Origin: Camillea tinctor
Taxonomy: Eukaryota > Ascomycota > Sordariomycetes > Xylariales > Xylariaceae
Direction: 5' to 3'
NCBI GenBank assembly: GCA_022578605.1
Contig: MU394137.1
Location: forward strand, 62,001-126,000
DNA length: 64,000 bases
Of the stretch, positions 35,716 through 45,794 are shown piece after piece. A program made the translations under genes and the position numbers. The notes below the pieces were generated by a model. It did no database searches. It was not told where the DNA came from and saw only the letters and a program-made list of their open reading frames with translations. How positions within the stretch are numbered: the stretch's first letter is position 1; the number at the start of each line of letters is the position of its first letter.

Positions 35716-35883
35716 AATATTTACATTTAACTTTACAACTGCAAAATAATAAAAATACTTTTATTTAAAAAGTATATATACTTATAGCAATATATTAAAG
35801 TTAATTAAATGTTTTTAAGCTTAATATATAGCAGGTTTACGCTATACCGTTAAACTATTTAAAAAGCATCGTTAAACTATCCG
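35716..35883 (-). repeat. Right terminal inverted repeat of the AT-rich element
   Basis: Reverse complement of the left arm with transitions only. The inner direct copy has CGG changed to TAA, consistent with C-to-T and G-to-A mutation on the two strands. Confidence 0.85.
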
Positions 35884-37279
35884 TTCTGATCAAATTGAGT
35901 TAAGCAAGAAAAAAAGGGAGGCAGAGGGAGAGGCAGAGAGCCTAAAACACGAAAACAGTCAGCTGATTAGAAAAAAAAAGAACAAATTCCATTTAATCCC
36001 CTAGATAACCTTCCCCTTTTCTGAAATTTACCCCATAACTGGACTCCTGTCAATTCGTTTAAAGCAGAGAATGCTTTTATCCCCTATGAATGGTAACCCC
36101 TTTTCCTTAGACCCGCAGAATACGAATTATGTAATGGATCAAGATTGAAGAGCTGTCAAACGGACCTCACTTCCCAATTTTAGCATTTCCCCATGGGCAA
36201 TTGACAACGCTAAGAAATATAGTGTACTCAAGCCTAGATTTTAAGAATTGACCGAGGTTAGATTCACACTAGTAGTTACGCAGCGCACCAGGTTACTTGG
36301 TAGTGTAAGTATACCTGCGTAAATTATGCTTAAGGCACGTTATGTACATAACCTTAACCTTAAGCAGGTTTCCAATCAATCCCAGTCATTCATCAACCGG
36401 ATCGGGGCTTGAAAATGAAGTGATTGGATTTATCTTATTCCCGGACCTTTTCTTCCTCGTTGGATTTGCCTATTGTCAATTACCCTTACGTTGATTGGAT
36501 GAATGAGTGCCATCGCGTAGTTTTACTTATTAGGGGAAAGGATGGAAAGTGAACGGCGATGCGGGTGTGCGCATGTATTATATTTTCCGGGATCTTTGCG
36601 CACGACGGGCGGGATGTGAAAGAGGCCTTGGTATGCATTTATGTACCTAACTAGATAGGTTACGTACTATCGACTACAACGTCGAATGAAAACAATCTGA
36701 AAAATATAAAATAAAAAGGAAAAGTAAGACTAATAAACCAATTATATAGTTCTTAAGTGATTGTTTAAATCCCATGAATCGTTTGACTCATAATTGCGTA
36801 ACATCATATGAAAGTTATGAGTTGTGATTTTGCATGTGAGATAAACATGAGTTGATGATGCTGAGCGTGAAAATCCCGTGTTAGTCGCCGTGTGGTATTT
36901 TGACTTAATATATACAATATGCATTTCAACCTCTAAGTATCTAGTAACAATACAACAATATCTATACAATTGAAGTCTCTAAGTTTCAACTCCATAAAAT
37001 GTGGTTAACGGTATTTCCTTTATCCCTCCCGAATCTTGAAACAGGCATGGTTTCGATGCGACTCCGTTTCAGCGTCCGACCTCGACGCGAAAGCGTCGCC
37101 AATGGAGCAGACCTAATACGTTCAAAGATATCCTCGCCAAGTCTTCAGATCTAATATCGAACGAAACATATATTCAAACTAGCACTGCAGAATCTGAATA
37201 ATATTTAATTTACCTAATATATCGAATAAAAACCATCGTCACCATTTCCGCCCCAGCCTCAAGCTCTTCTCTCACTAAC
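35884..37279. other. Intergenic, right flank of the transposon
   Basis: Composition returns to normal at 35884. No gene is recognised. A small GAAA-looped hairpin (CGACGC, GAAA, GCGTCG) lies at 37083-37098, too isolated to assign a role. Confidence 0.5.
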
Positions 37280-37903
37280 ATGGAGGGGGGCGCATTCGAG
37301 AGGAACTTCACCTTTTACACCGTAAGTTGGCGAATCCTATATTTCTCCTCATAGACACTATAGCATCGTAATCCCACACGAGACTCACACATCCCCAGGT
37401 CCCAGCGGCTTTCATCCTGCTCTTCCTCCCGAAGCTCTACAGCTTCGCCCTAGGGGGGAAGTACCTGGACCCCGCGCACCCGCGCAAATACCAGCCCACC
37501 ATCGCCGCGGCCGACGACCTCGAGGCCAAGGTACTTACTTACATTTCCCTCACTCTCCCACTCATCCCTTTCCCTCCCTCCCTATGTTTCTTTCTTACAC
37601 CGTACTCACCCCCCGTAGACCAAGGCCCGCATCCTCCGCGCCGAGAGCGCCTTCGCCAACGGCCTCGAGACCGTGTCCCTGTACGCCGCCGCCGTGGTGT
37701 CGACCAACGTCGCGCGCGTCGACCCCCAGGCCGCGAACGCCCTCGCCCTCGCGTATCTGGCTTCGAGAGTGCTGTATAACATCGTGTATGTGTTTCTCCA
37801 GGGCGCGGACCCCCGCTGGGCGCTCGTGCGCAGCGCCACGTGGTTTGCGGGCGTGGGGGTCGTGCTGGCGATGTTTTTGATGGCGGGGAGGGCGGCGTAT
37901 TGA
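37280..37903 (+). CDS. MAPEG-family membrane protein
   Basis: Small integral membrane protein of the MAPEG group (membrane-associated proteins in eicosanoid and glutathione metabolism); fungal members may have glutathione transferase activity, but this is not shown here. Exons are 37280-37321, 37399-37530 and 37619-37903, all joined in phase 0, giving 152 residues, typical for the family. Hydrophobic segments: FYTVPAAFILLFLPKLYSF near the N-terminus, ETVSLYAAAVVSTNVARV, ANALALAYLASRVLYNIVY and FAGVGVVLAMFLMAG, making four spans. The conserved family core is RAESAFANGLETVSLY (the RAxxAxxNxxE motif) with SRVLYNIVYVF following. Strong C/G third-base bias supports the frame. Confidence 0.9.
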
Positions 37904-38211
37904 CATAGGCGGGAGGGCGATGAGTCGGTGGGTGGGAAATGCATGGGTAAGGAGTTGGGTTGGGTAATTTGTTTATACGATATACTAGTATAAGTTCTAT
38001 GTCTTTTCACTTGTGGAGAATGAGAGATTAGTGATACGGAGGTGTGTTTTATTACGTATTGTCTAGGTAGGTAGGTTACATATCGTGAAGAATGACCTAG
38101 GTATCAGATGCGCTATGAATGAATGACTCAAAACACTACTCCCACCCCCTTAAAAGTAAAATAGAGATACGATAACTCAAAACTACCTCCGTCCACATCC
38201 CCCCCCCTCTC
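37904..38211. other. Convergent 3' flanks
   Basis: Short spacer between the convergent MAPEG and Crh-like genes. No other feature is seen. Confidence 0.5.
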
Positions 38212-39970
38212 CTATCCCCAGACAGGACGCTCCCGCTCAACCTGTATGCTAACGGGATACCCCTGCCGGTACGTAAAGCAAACCCACGCCCGCCACCAGA
38301 AGCAAAACCTCCTCGTCGGAACCTGCTGCCCTCCCCCTCCTCCTCCCGCCGCCGTCTGGGTGGCCGCTACAGTCGTAGTCCCAGCCGGCGTGACGGGCGG
38401 GTTCTTCACCAAGCCTCCTCCGCCGGCAGTAGTCGTTGGCATTCCAGGATTCGGGTTGGCGGCGGTATTCTGCAGCTCGGAGTTGATCGAGGGCACGTCG
38501 TGTACGCCCTCCAGGGGCGCGGGCGAGGGCGTGGCGGCTTCCGGGGGTTTGGGGCTGGTCGGAGCGGGGCTCTTGGCTGGGTCTATGGTGGGAGGGGTTT
38601 GTTGCGTGGCAGGAGACGCTTTGGTGGTTAGGGGAAGCGTGCCCGCGGTTGTGGGATTCGTCGCCTTGGATGGTACCAGGGTCTTTGGTGTTGCAGCTGG
38701 GCTTGTGGTGGTGGCGGAGGTTGCCCCAGTGGTCGCGGCGGGATTCTGCGGCCCACATATCCCGAACTCGGGCTGGCAACCTAGACCGCAGTACTCGGTG
38801 GTGTTCCCACAATACCCGAACGCAGAGCAGCAGTCGCCGAACAAGCTGCCTTTGCAAATGGCATTGGTCGAGCTTCCGCAGTGCCCGTTTGGAGATATGG
38901 GAAGATCCGTGCGAAGCGGCTTGGCGGTGGTAGCTGTACTCGCAGCAGTGGTTGTCGTCGAGGTGGACAAAGATGTATTCAGAGCTTTGATGCTCTGCCA
39001 GCGACCCGACTGGTCAGTCCAGTTATAGTACATGGCTGGATTGTAGTTCGTGATACGAACGTTTCTGACGAACATCGTGTAAGGCCCTCCTGACAAGTCC
39101 GTCTTGCCTCCCGCCCAATTCAGAGTGCCTGAATTCTGCTCAGGGTCACCACCATCCCAAATTCCCAGTTGTATTTTAGCTGGTGTCTGGGGGAACTGAT
39201 GCGTAGTGGTATCTGCTTGAGAAGCAAGGAGTGTTCTTATTACTTTCCCATCGAGAAGCCAATCTACTTTGGTTGGCGTCCAATCGACTGAATATGTATG
39301 GAAAGTTGTCTGGGGATAGGTACAGGGCACCCATAAACCGCGATCATAATCCCCCGTTATACCCTTAGAGAAGTAGTTATTCTGGACTACTCCATTAGGG
39401 TACTGCGCGTTGAGGTTGAAGTTATTCCCAGACATCTCCCAGTCGATTTCGTCGAAATCGTCAGACATGAGAACACTGGAAGAGATGATGCCAACTCCGG
39501 GCGCGACCTGCAATTCCACATCTACGCGACCAAAGAAGAGATAAAAGTTCGTGAAGAGCTGCGGGGCGTCGTAACGTTTTGCAAAGGTAAACTCAGCGCC
39601 ATTTTTGCCTTTAGTATTGTATGTGATAGTTGAGTACTTAGACGTGCTCCAATCTTTACTCGGGTCGGTTGAAGGATTCGTAAAATCGATGAAGTAGGAA
39701 TATTGGTTAAGGCCCGGGTTAGGGGCGCAGGTCACTGGAAGGCCAATCAGCTCTTAGTTCGGAATATCTTGAAGGGAAGAGGCCATACCGTTTTTCATTG
39801 GATTGCATGCTGGTTGGAATATGTTAGTTGAATTTCTAAAATGCTATTGGAGTTGACTTACGCCAATATTGACCATCCTCCCTTTGACCACATACATGTA
39901 GCGCAAATATTATACATATAAAGGTAAGGCGTGAGATTGGTTGCAATTTGAGTATAGATGCTAGAGACAT
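38212..39970 (-). CDS. Crh-like cell-wall transglycosylase (GH16) with chitin-binding domain (CBM18)
   Basis: Predicted extracellular enzyme cross-linking chitin to beta-glucan in the fungal wall. Three exons on the minus strand: 39970-39862, 39809-39789 (only 21 bases) and 39734-38212, in frame, 550 residues. Exon 1 encodes a signal peptide (MSLASILKLQPISR then a hydrophobic core ending near HVCGQ). The GH16 active site reads DEIDWE (Glu139, Asp141, Glu143). A cysteine-rich CBM18 chitin-binding module lies at about residues 328-370 (HCGSSTNAIC, DCCSAFGYCG, YCGLGC). A long Thr/Pro/Ala/Ser linker follows, probably O-glycosylated. The family usually ends in a GPI-anchor signal; here the in-frame C-terminus is Trp/Arg-rich instead and no anchor signal is visible. 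A 260-codon plus-strand frame over the same DNA is a shadow. Confidence 0.88.
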
Positions 39971-40439
39971 TGTGTAAACTTTTCTATGTGCAGATCAACC
40001 AAACGATGTTTTGAAAGTGCGTAAGTAAACATCCGCATTTAGTACAGGTCTATCTCGAAAAGACAGTCTGGATTTAAAGAAGTACAACGTCATATTGCCC
40101 TGTCTTTGTTGTATGGTGGTGGACAAAGCAACGAGAATCCAGATTTATAACCCACAAAAGAACACAGGGTGGGCGGCCAAGTAAAAGGCAGGAGGTGTAC
40201 GTACTAGTTACGATACTGCTCTAAAACGGTGGGATAAATTATTGTTCGGGTTACATATCACTAAAAAGGAAAAGAGTAAAAACAATAAATAAGTAAATCA
40301 TATGGAGAGATAAGTAAGTAGTGAAAATGGATAAAAAAAGGTAGGAATATGTACGTATTAGAAAATACTAATCTCATGTACGTGATAAAAGAAAATGGCA
40401 AAAAAATTGTGGTCAGGCAGAAGGGATTCCTCCACTTAT
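39971..40439. other. Promoter side of the Crh-like gene
   Basis: No gene is recognised. The stretch from 40260 to 40410 is AT-rich with TAAGTA repeats. The base run 40429-40439 (CCTCCACTTAT) recurs at 40756-40766, flanking the SINE-like element. Confidence 0.45.
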
Positions 40440-40755
40440 ATCCAGCAGTACACCATCGAGTATGACTGTCCGATGGTGGGAACAACTACCCGAAAATCTC
40501 TTCGAGCCACCCCTAAGCCGTATATAGGTCCCCAGTTGAATAAGGGAGACTAGTACGTCCTTCAATAGATGGGCTCGTCCCGAGGAATCGAACCCCAGCC
40601 TTTCCAAGATCTGGTTTCCCAGAGACTGAACCGTTGACCCCGACCACTGAGTCAACACTGCCTTTCTGCTGGGGGGACGGACTATTTTGATACATATGCT
40701 TGCTTAACCCATCGTCATGTTTGCCCTGCAACAATAGCAGGTACTTAGATACATC
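40440..40755 (-). mobile_element. tRNA-derived SINE-like element
   Basis: On the minus strand an RNA polymerase III-like promoter is visible: an A-box-like TGACTCAGTGG (40654-40644) and, about 60 bases on, a perfect B box GGTTCGATTCC (40594-40584). The T arm can pair (TGGGG with CCTCG), but no matching 5' acceptor strand is found, so this is not a functional tRNA. An identical 11-base sequence, CCTCCACTTAT, flanks the segment on both sides and may be a target-site duplication. The 5' boundary is uncertain because some 100 bases separate the right repeat from the A box. No other copy is seen in the window. Confidence 0.45.
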
Positions 40756-40905
40756 CCTCCACTTATCACCCTTTTGGTAAACTATTTACAATTCCCCAGC
40801 CCCTCTTACCACTTTACACTTCAAAGGGTAGTAGTATTCTTTTCAGAAGTTTATAAGTTTAGATTCTAAGGATTTGTCAGATCGTCCAAGTTCTTCTCAC
40901 CAACA

Positions 40906-41990
40906 ATGGCACCTCGGAAGATTGTGCTTTTGCCCAATCTTATGTATACAGGTTACCACGGAGGACTTCGCTGGCAAACCTTCGGATCATTGGAATGGGA
41001 AAACAACGAAATTGGCTACCACAAATATGCCTTCCTTCTTCACCATAACCATGCATTTCATATTTCGAAATGCATCATAAAGGGCCTTGGTACTACTAAT
41101 AAAACAAAAATCAGCCAGGCCTTTGCGGATATCTATAACCTTGCGACAGATAATGTAGGACTGTGCAAAGACATACCCCCAAGGGATTTCTTTTCTCGGG
41201 CTAAAGATTCATGGGAATGGTCAGCCAAAATATCCGACGAAGCCTTCTGGGCATTCACATACAAGGCTTTTCACGCTCGGGCTATCTTCTGTAAACACGA
41301 CACCCTAAAAGCAGTAGAGAAATGCAAGGAAGGTTCCGAAGAGAAAGAGGTATCGATCGGCCAACCCCTAACACGTGCACTGGATGAGTTCCGAGCCGCA
41401 TTTGATTCGATGTATATCGAAAATTATATCCCCGAACCGAAGAGAAACCCACATCCGGAGGAGATCGACGAAGAGAACGGGAAAATATCCATGTTTAAGG
41501 CTACACGGGAAGCTTACTTCCCTTACGACCTCACTAATGCTGACGGCGAAGGTGATGGGTTCGATAAACAAATCAAGACAAGGGTTGTGAAGGAGATTGT
41601 GCATGATGGGCCAGAGCAGGAAGATCATAAAACCAAGGCCAGAACCCGGGCTGCGTGCCAAGAAAAGGATACGATGAGTATGGATCTGGATGCCAACGAG
41701 GAGGGAAACATTGGGTTTTACTTTGACCGTGAGTACCTATCTATTTTTATTTGCCATTTCTCAAACACTTTATTGTCAAGTCAAGCCCCATACGTCTTCC
41801 CTAACTCTTAATACCCTGATATACATTACTAACTTCTTTGTCTGCAGTTGGATCAGAAAAGATGGATTGTAGCGGAAACACGAAGACTCATAACGATGAG
41901 TATATGGGCGAGGGCGAATTCAAAAACAAATATAAGGAAGATAATGTGGATGACAACATGATGGTTGACGGTGACGACGACGACGACGAC

Positions 41991-42021
<31 letters not shown>

Positions 42022-42122
42022 AAACGGACGATGGCGACAACATCCGAATGACGGACATCGTAGAAGCCGAAGCCAATAAGGTCGCCGAGACTATGGCAGC
42101 CCTAAGGGTTCTGGCTCTATAG
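40906..42122 (+). CDS. Orphan acidic protein of unknown function
   Basis: I do not recognise the family. Two exons, 40906-41728 and 41848-42122, with a 119-base GTGAGT...GCAG intron containing an ACTAAC branch site, join in frame to 365 residues. The N-terminal two thirds look globular (many Trp, Phe and His; MAPRKIVLLPNLMYTGYHGG opens it and a segment WSAKISDEAFWAFTYKAFHA lies near residue 105). The C-terminal third is highly charged, with an Asp/Gly-Asp tract from GAC/GAT repeats (41966-42030), then a short amphipathic end. No signal peptide or membrane segment. It is probably nuclear or cytosolic and lineage-restricted; the low third-base bias fits a less expressed gene. Confidence 0.7.
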
Positions 42123-42629
42123 AGCATCCACACCTGGAGAGAATGAAGATACTCTTGAAGAGGAAAAGCCCGGCGCCATCATGATATGTTAAAATGGTAC
42201 GAGGGACCTAGAAAAGCTTAGCACGATGTTGTCGTGTGAGGAACTAGGACTACAACTATATGTGATACCCATATATATACACCGAAACACCCTGTTTTCC
42301 ATGTATCTTATGACCTAGTACTCCTGATGATGTTGAAGTCTCAGTTATTATGTAATCTATTTAAAGAGCATAATGAACGATGTACGAAAAAGGATGTCTA
42401 TGTCATGTCCTATATATGTGCCCCTATACCCCTATCGTACACATTTCTATCATCCGAAAGCTGCCACGGCTTTCAAGCTGAACCAGTAAATAAAGGGCCC
42501 ATCATGTTTGAGTCTACAAAAACCCGAGTGCGAGCGGCGATGCTGTGAATAGGGGCACAGTTGACTTCTTCGCCCCACATCTGTTCATTCTGGATGATTG
42601 ATGTTAAACACGTTTCTTACTATATCACT
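42123..42629. other. Convergent intergenic spacer
   Basis: It lies between the orphan gene and the minus-strand dehydrogenase. A 73-codon open frame (42327) has no support. Confidence 0.5.
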
Positions 42630-43568
42630 CTATTCTAGCTGTGATTTTATTGCTTTCCGATCCACTGCGTCACTTGGAGGCTCAGACGATGGTACGAGGA
42701 GCTCGGAACTCTTACGGAGTGGTTCCGCTAGGGTTTTCGTGAGGGCAATCATGTCTTCGTCACCGATGCCAGATTGAATGGCGCGCCCGTACATGGTTTC
42801 ACAGAGTTGTATAAAAGGTGACTGGGTTTGAGCAGCCTTCGCGGCCGACGTTATCAACTGCGTGATATTGAAGCAGTCCTTAATTGCCGCCTGTGGCGAC
42901 CAGTCCTGGGCTAACATCTTGGCTAGCTTGAGCTTGGAATATGGGGAGGCCATCGGCCCAGCATCGAGCACTTGCACAAATGCTTCCACGTCTAGTCCCT
43001 GGGCGCGAGCGAGGTTCATAGACTCAGCGAGCCCGGCGGTCGTAGTGATAAGGTAGAGGTTCACGGCGTACTTCGTTTTCAACCCCATCCCGATCGGGCC
43101 GCAATAGACGGCAGCAGTCGTTATGTGCTTGACGACTGGCTGAAGGCTTGTAGCAAGTTCGCGGTCACCTGCCAACATACCTACGAGCTCTCCCCTTTCA
43201 GCCGGTACTTTGCTTCCACTGACAGGCATCTCAATGAAAGATCCTCCGGCTTGTCGAACCTGCTTGTCGAGGGAGTGGCTGAAATCTACCGGCACAGAGC
43301 TCGTGTTAACAAGTATCTTGCCTCGCAGCGACCGCAAGAACTCGGCGTCGAGTATCGACTGAATGGCGTGAGAATTGAAAAGCATAGTGAATATGATGTC
43401 TGATTCCCGAGCAACTTGAGCCGGTGTTTCGGCGGTCTTGCATCCAGCTTGTAAGAAGGCGGGGTATTTAGACGGACTTCGATTCCAGACGGTCAATTGA
43501 AAATGGCGGGCGAGGTTCAGTGCCATGGGTTTCCCCATGAAACCCAGTCCCAAGAAGCCGAGCTTCAT
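42630..43568 (-). CDS. NAD(P)-dependent beta-hydroxyacid dehydrogenase (3-hydroxyisobutyrate dehydrogenase family)
   Basis: Oxidoreductase of the 6-phosphogluconate/3-hydroxyisobutyrate dehydrogenase superfamily, acting on a small hydroxy acid or the reverse aldehyde acid (glyoxylate or succinic semialdehyde reductase activity is also possible). Intronless, 312 residues. The start at 43568 is chosen because the Rossmann motif GFLGLGFMGKPMALNL begins at residue 4; the frame runs 44 codons upstream without conserved character. Landmarks: TVWNRSPSK (cofactor-selecting loop with Arg, favouring NADPH), MPVSGSKVPAERG (substrate-binding signature), and GMGLKTKYAVNLYL, where the catalytic Lys is expected. 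The last 25 residues are polar and unlike the family core. No mitochondrial presequence is evident from the chosen start. Confidence 0.9.
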   Translation of the reverse strand: MKLGFLGLGFMGKPMALNLARHFQLTVWNRSPSKYPAFLQAGCKTAETPAQVARESDIIFTMLFNSHAIQSILDAEFLRSLRGKILVNTSSVPVDFSHSLDKQVRQAGGSFIEMPVSGSKVPAERGELVGMLAGDRELATSLQPVVKHITTAAVYCGPIGMGLKTKYAVNLYLITTTAGLAESMNLARAQGLDVEAFVQVLDAGPMASPYSKLKLAKMLAQDWSPQAAIKDCFNITQLITSAAKAAQTQSPFIQLCETMYGRAIQSGIGDEDMIALTKTLAEPLRKSSELLVPSSEPPSDAVDRKAIKSQLE

Positions 43569-44160
43569 TATATCGAAAATCTGAGCGAGATAGTAGATGA
43601 AATCCCTATGCAAAATAAGATAAAATCTAGGGTTATTGTAATTGGGCAATTTAAAGACTTTTGAACTTGAGAGCAACTGGGTCTTTTTATCGATGGGCAA
43701 AAAGAAAATTTAACATTATTTTAGTCCGGAATGCACTGATATAATTGCAGATAATTGCATCCCATGGAGATAGGATTGACTGACTCGGTCGAAAATTAAC
43801 GAGAAAATGCCGAATTTAACAAATCTCCGATACCTGCCCTTCATGTTAGTTCCATTCTATGATGAATTCCGTCCTTCGGTCAAACGAAGGGCGTTCGGAG
43901 CACTCAACGGAGGGAGCACTGCATCAGGTCTAATAAAACCCTAGCCAATCAAGTTTGACCTGACTTTCCTGTTCAGGTATGATTACCTAATGGCCTGTCA
44001 GTACATCGCAAGACGGGTTCAAAGTAACATTCATGATATTAACATAACAATTATAATAAACGTGACAAAGTTAACTTGGATAACTTTATGTCTATTGACG
44101 TGAGTCGTGGAATTTATTTTGAACGATAACTATAATCATTACTTTTCCCTAGATTATTTC
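43569..44160. other. Intergenic; nothing recognised
   Basis: Upstream region of the dehydrogenase and downstream flank of the aldolase gene. No open frame or repeat of note. Confidence 0.5.
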
Positions 44161-44952
44161 CTAATAACCACCAGATGAGCTGTCAGCCATTGGCTTAAAC
44201 TCAACCGTCGTCGGTTGATCCGTAATTCCTCGCCTTGCAGCCTCTTCCATAATCGCGATCGTAGCCGTCGCCCCAATGCGAGTGACACCCAATGACATGA
44301 CGTGTAGTAGATCGTCTAGCGTTCGCACTCCACCAGCTGCCTTTACCTGCACCTCGGGCTTAGAGTGCTGTCTCATGATCTTAAGATGCGGTATCGTGGC
44401 CCCCTTGTACGTGTACATGCCATCGGGCTGCTTGACGAACCCGTAGCCAGTCGACGTCTTAACAAATGCGACCCCGATATCTGAGCAAATCTTGCAGAGC
44501 TTAATGATGTGCTCCTGTTTGAGGTAGTCGTTCTCGAAGATGACCTTGAGGCCTGCGCCATGCCGGATCACCGCCTCGTTGACCCGGCGAATCTCGTCCG
44601 CAACGTACGTCCAGTCGCCGCCGAGCGCTTTGCCGATGTTGATAACCATGTCAATCTCCTTGCCTCCAGCGGCGGCGGCGGCATCAGCTTCGAAGACCTT
44701 AACCTCGGTAGTGCTGTTACCGTGCGGGAAGCCGATGACGGGACAGACGAGGACGTCTGTGCCTTCTAGCTCTTTCTTCGCTAGAGGGATAAAATACGGC
44801 TTGACACATGCTGTGGCGACTCCATACTGCTTGCTGATGCGGAGGCCCTCTAGAATATCGGCATCGGTCATTGTGGGGTGCAAAAGAGAGTGGTCAATCA
44901 TTTTTGCGACCTGTCGGAGAGTCACGGTGATTGTGTTTGTGTTAGAAGCCAT
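44161..44952 (-). CDS. Deoxyribose-phosphate aldolase (DERA)
   Basis: Class I aldolase cleaving 2-deoxy-D-ribose 5-phosphate to glyceraldehyde 3-phosphate and acetaldehyde, in deoxynucleoside salvage. Intronless, 263 residues, normal length. The Schiff-base lysine is in FVKTSTGYG (Lys165), the assisting lysine in VKAAGGVRT (Lys204) and the catalytic aspartate in DMVINIG (Asp101). IDHSLLHP near the N-terminus and a terminal SSSGGY (Tyr at the extreme C-terminus, as in family members where it reaches the active site) complete the picture. It is divergent from a zinc-cluster regulator that starts 843 bases away, so the two may share an upstream region. Confidence 0.95.
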   Translation of the reverse strand: MASNTNTITVTLRQVAKMIDHSLLHPTMTDADILEGLRISKQYGVATACVKPYFIPLAKKELEGTDVLVCPVIGFPHGNSTTEVKVFEADAAAAAGGKEIDMVINIGKALGGDWTYVADEIRRVNEAVIRHGAGLKVIFENDYLKQEHIIKLCKICSDIGVAFVKTSTGYGFVKQPDGMYTYKGATIPHLKIMRQHSKPEVQVKAAGGVRTLDDLLHVMSLGVTRIGATATIAIMEEAARRGITDQPTTVEFKPMADSSSGGY

Positions 44953-45794
44953 ATTGGTAGGTTTGCTGGTGTCTATTGGTATGATTTTCGTGGTTGCTTT
45001 GGGACTATGAGATAATTATCAGAGTACACACATCAGATAGGCGAGGAGCCCCTTTAATCTATAATTCGTCTGTTCCGTCTCTTACACAAGGTTACTATTT
45101 ACTGAACGCTACCAGTGGCAAAATATCTCTCCAAAGGCTATATCGGAAGTAAGTCATATACAAATGGAATGTTACAATATAGGTGTCGGTTGATTCGGGC
45201 GTGTCTAGTCCGGCGAACCATCGAGTATATCGACCCACTCCGTACAATTCGACCGTAATGATGAAAACTAAAACATTAAAATTAGGATATAGTATGGTAT
45301 ACACAAGAAAAGCTATAGTTGAGTTTAATGTTTTCTACCATTGAGCCTACGGGATGTATGTGGTTTGTTCTACTTACGCCCCTATACCATTCCAAATGCG
45401 GAAATTCCTTCCACCGGGATTTCAGTCTGACATTCGGAAGTTGGAAAAACAGCGTATATGTTAGTATAGGTAGGCCCATATCAATGAGCTATTGTCTAAG
45501 CCAAACAGACCGGAAAATTTCTTTCCACCGGAAGCAGGAAATGTAGGGTATATCCACCTACCTGAGTGCTTACTCAGGCACCTAGGGCAAGTCTTTCCTG
45601 ATCAGGCAATTTCTTCCACCGGGATCTTCAACCCCTCGGGATCACGACGCAATAGGAGGTTAAACTTTGCCTAGTCAATCGCGCAGGAGGTCGGATGCAG
45701 GATATTCTATGTTCTTATCTTCAAGAAATGAATGTTGTCTACACCTATTTTAGATGTTGTGGATAACGACATCCATTCATCATCATCAAACAGG
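44953..45794. promoter_or_regulatory. Divergent upstream region with three TTCTTCCACCGG-like copies
   Basis: Spacer between the aldolase gene (minus) and the zinc-cluster regulator (plus). The same motif appears three times in the same orientation: TTCCTTCCACCGGGAT near 45405-45420, TTTCTTTCCACCGG near 45518-45531 and TTTCTTCCACCGGGAT near 45610-45625. The first and third share the longer CCACCGGGAT end. A partial fourth (CCTCCACCGG) lies inside the regulator's first intron near 45885. CGG-bearing sequences are typical zinc-cluster sites, so autoregulation is possible but unproven. Confidence 0.4.

Larger units (their letters stand above)
32339..35883. mobile_element. RIP-degraded DNA transposon with 168-base terminal inverted repeats
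   Basis: A 3545-base block of extreme AT content with sharp borders. The left end (32339-32506) and the reverse complement of the right end (35716-35883) align over 168 bases without gaps. By hand I count about 16 differences, all C/T or G/A transitions, several of them CA-to-TA, the signature of repeat-induced point mutation. Both ends begin CGGATAGT and contain the unaltered stretch TAGCGTAAACCTGCTA. The interior has lost any readable transposase, with stops in all frames. The flanking bases are TT on both sides, too short to prove a target duplication. Long terminal inverted repeats place it among cut-and-paste (class II) elements; superfamily is unresolved. Confidence 0.85.

Noticed and set aside
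38246..39028. 260-codon plus-strand frame rich in Val/Gly/Ala
   Set aside because: It is the antisense shadow of the Pro/Thr/Ala-rich linker and chitin-binding region of the Crh-like gene.
40560..40655. Functional tRNA gene on the minus strand
   Set aside because: A and B boxes are present, but no 7-base acceptor stem can be formed and the region does not fold as a full cloverleaf by hand. A SINE-like reading fits better.
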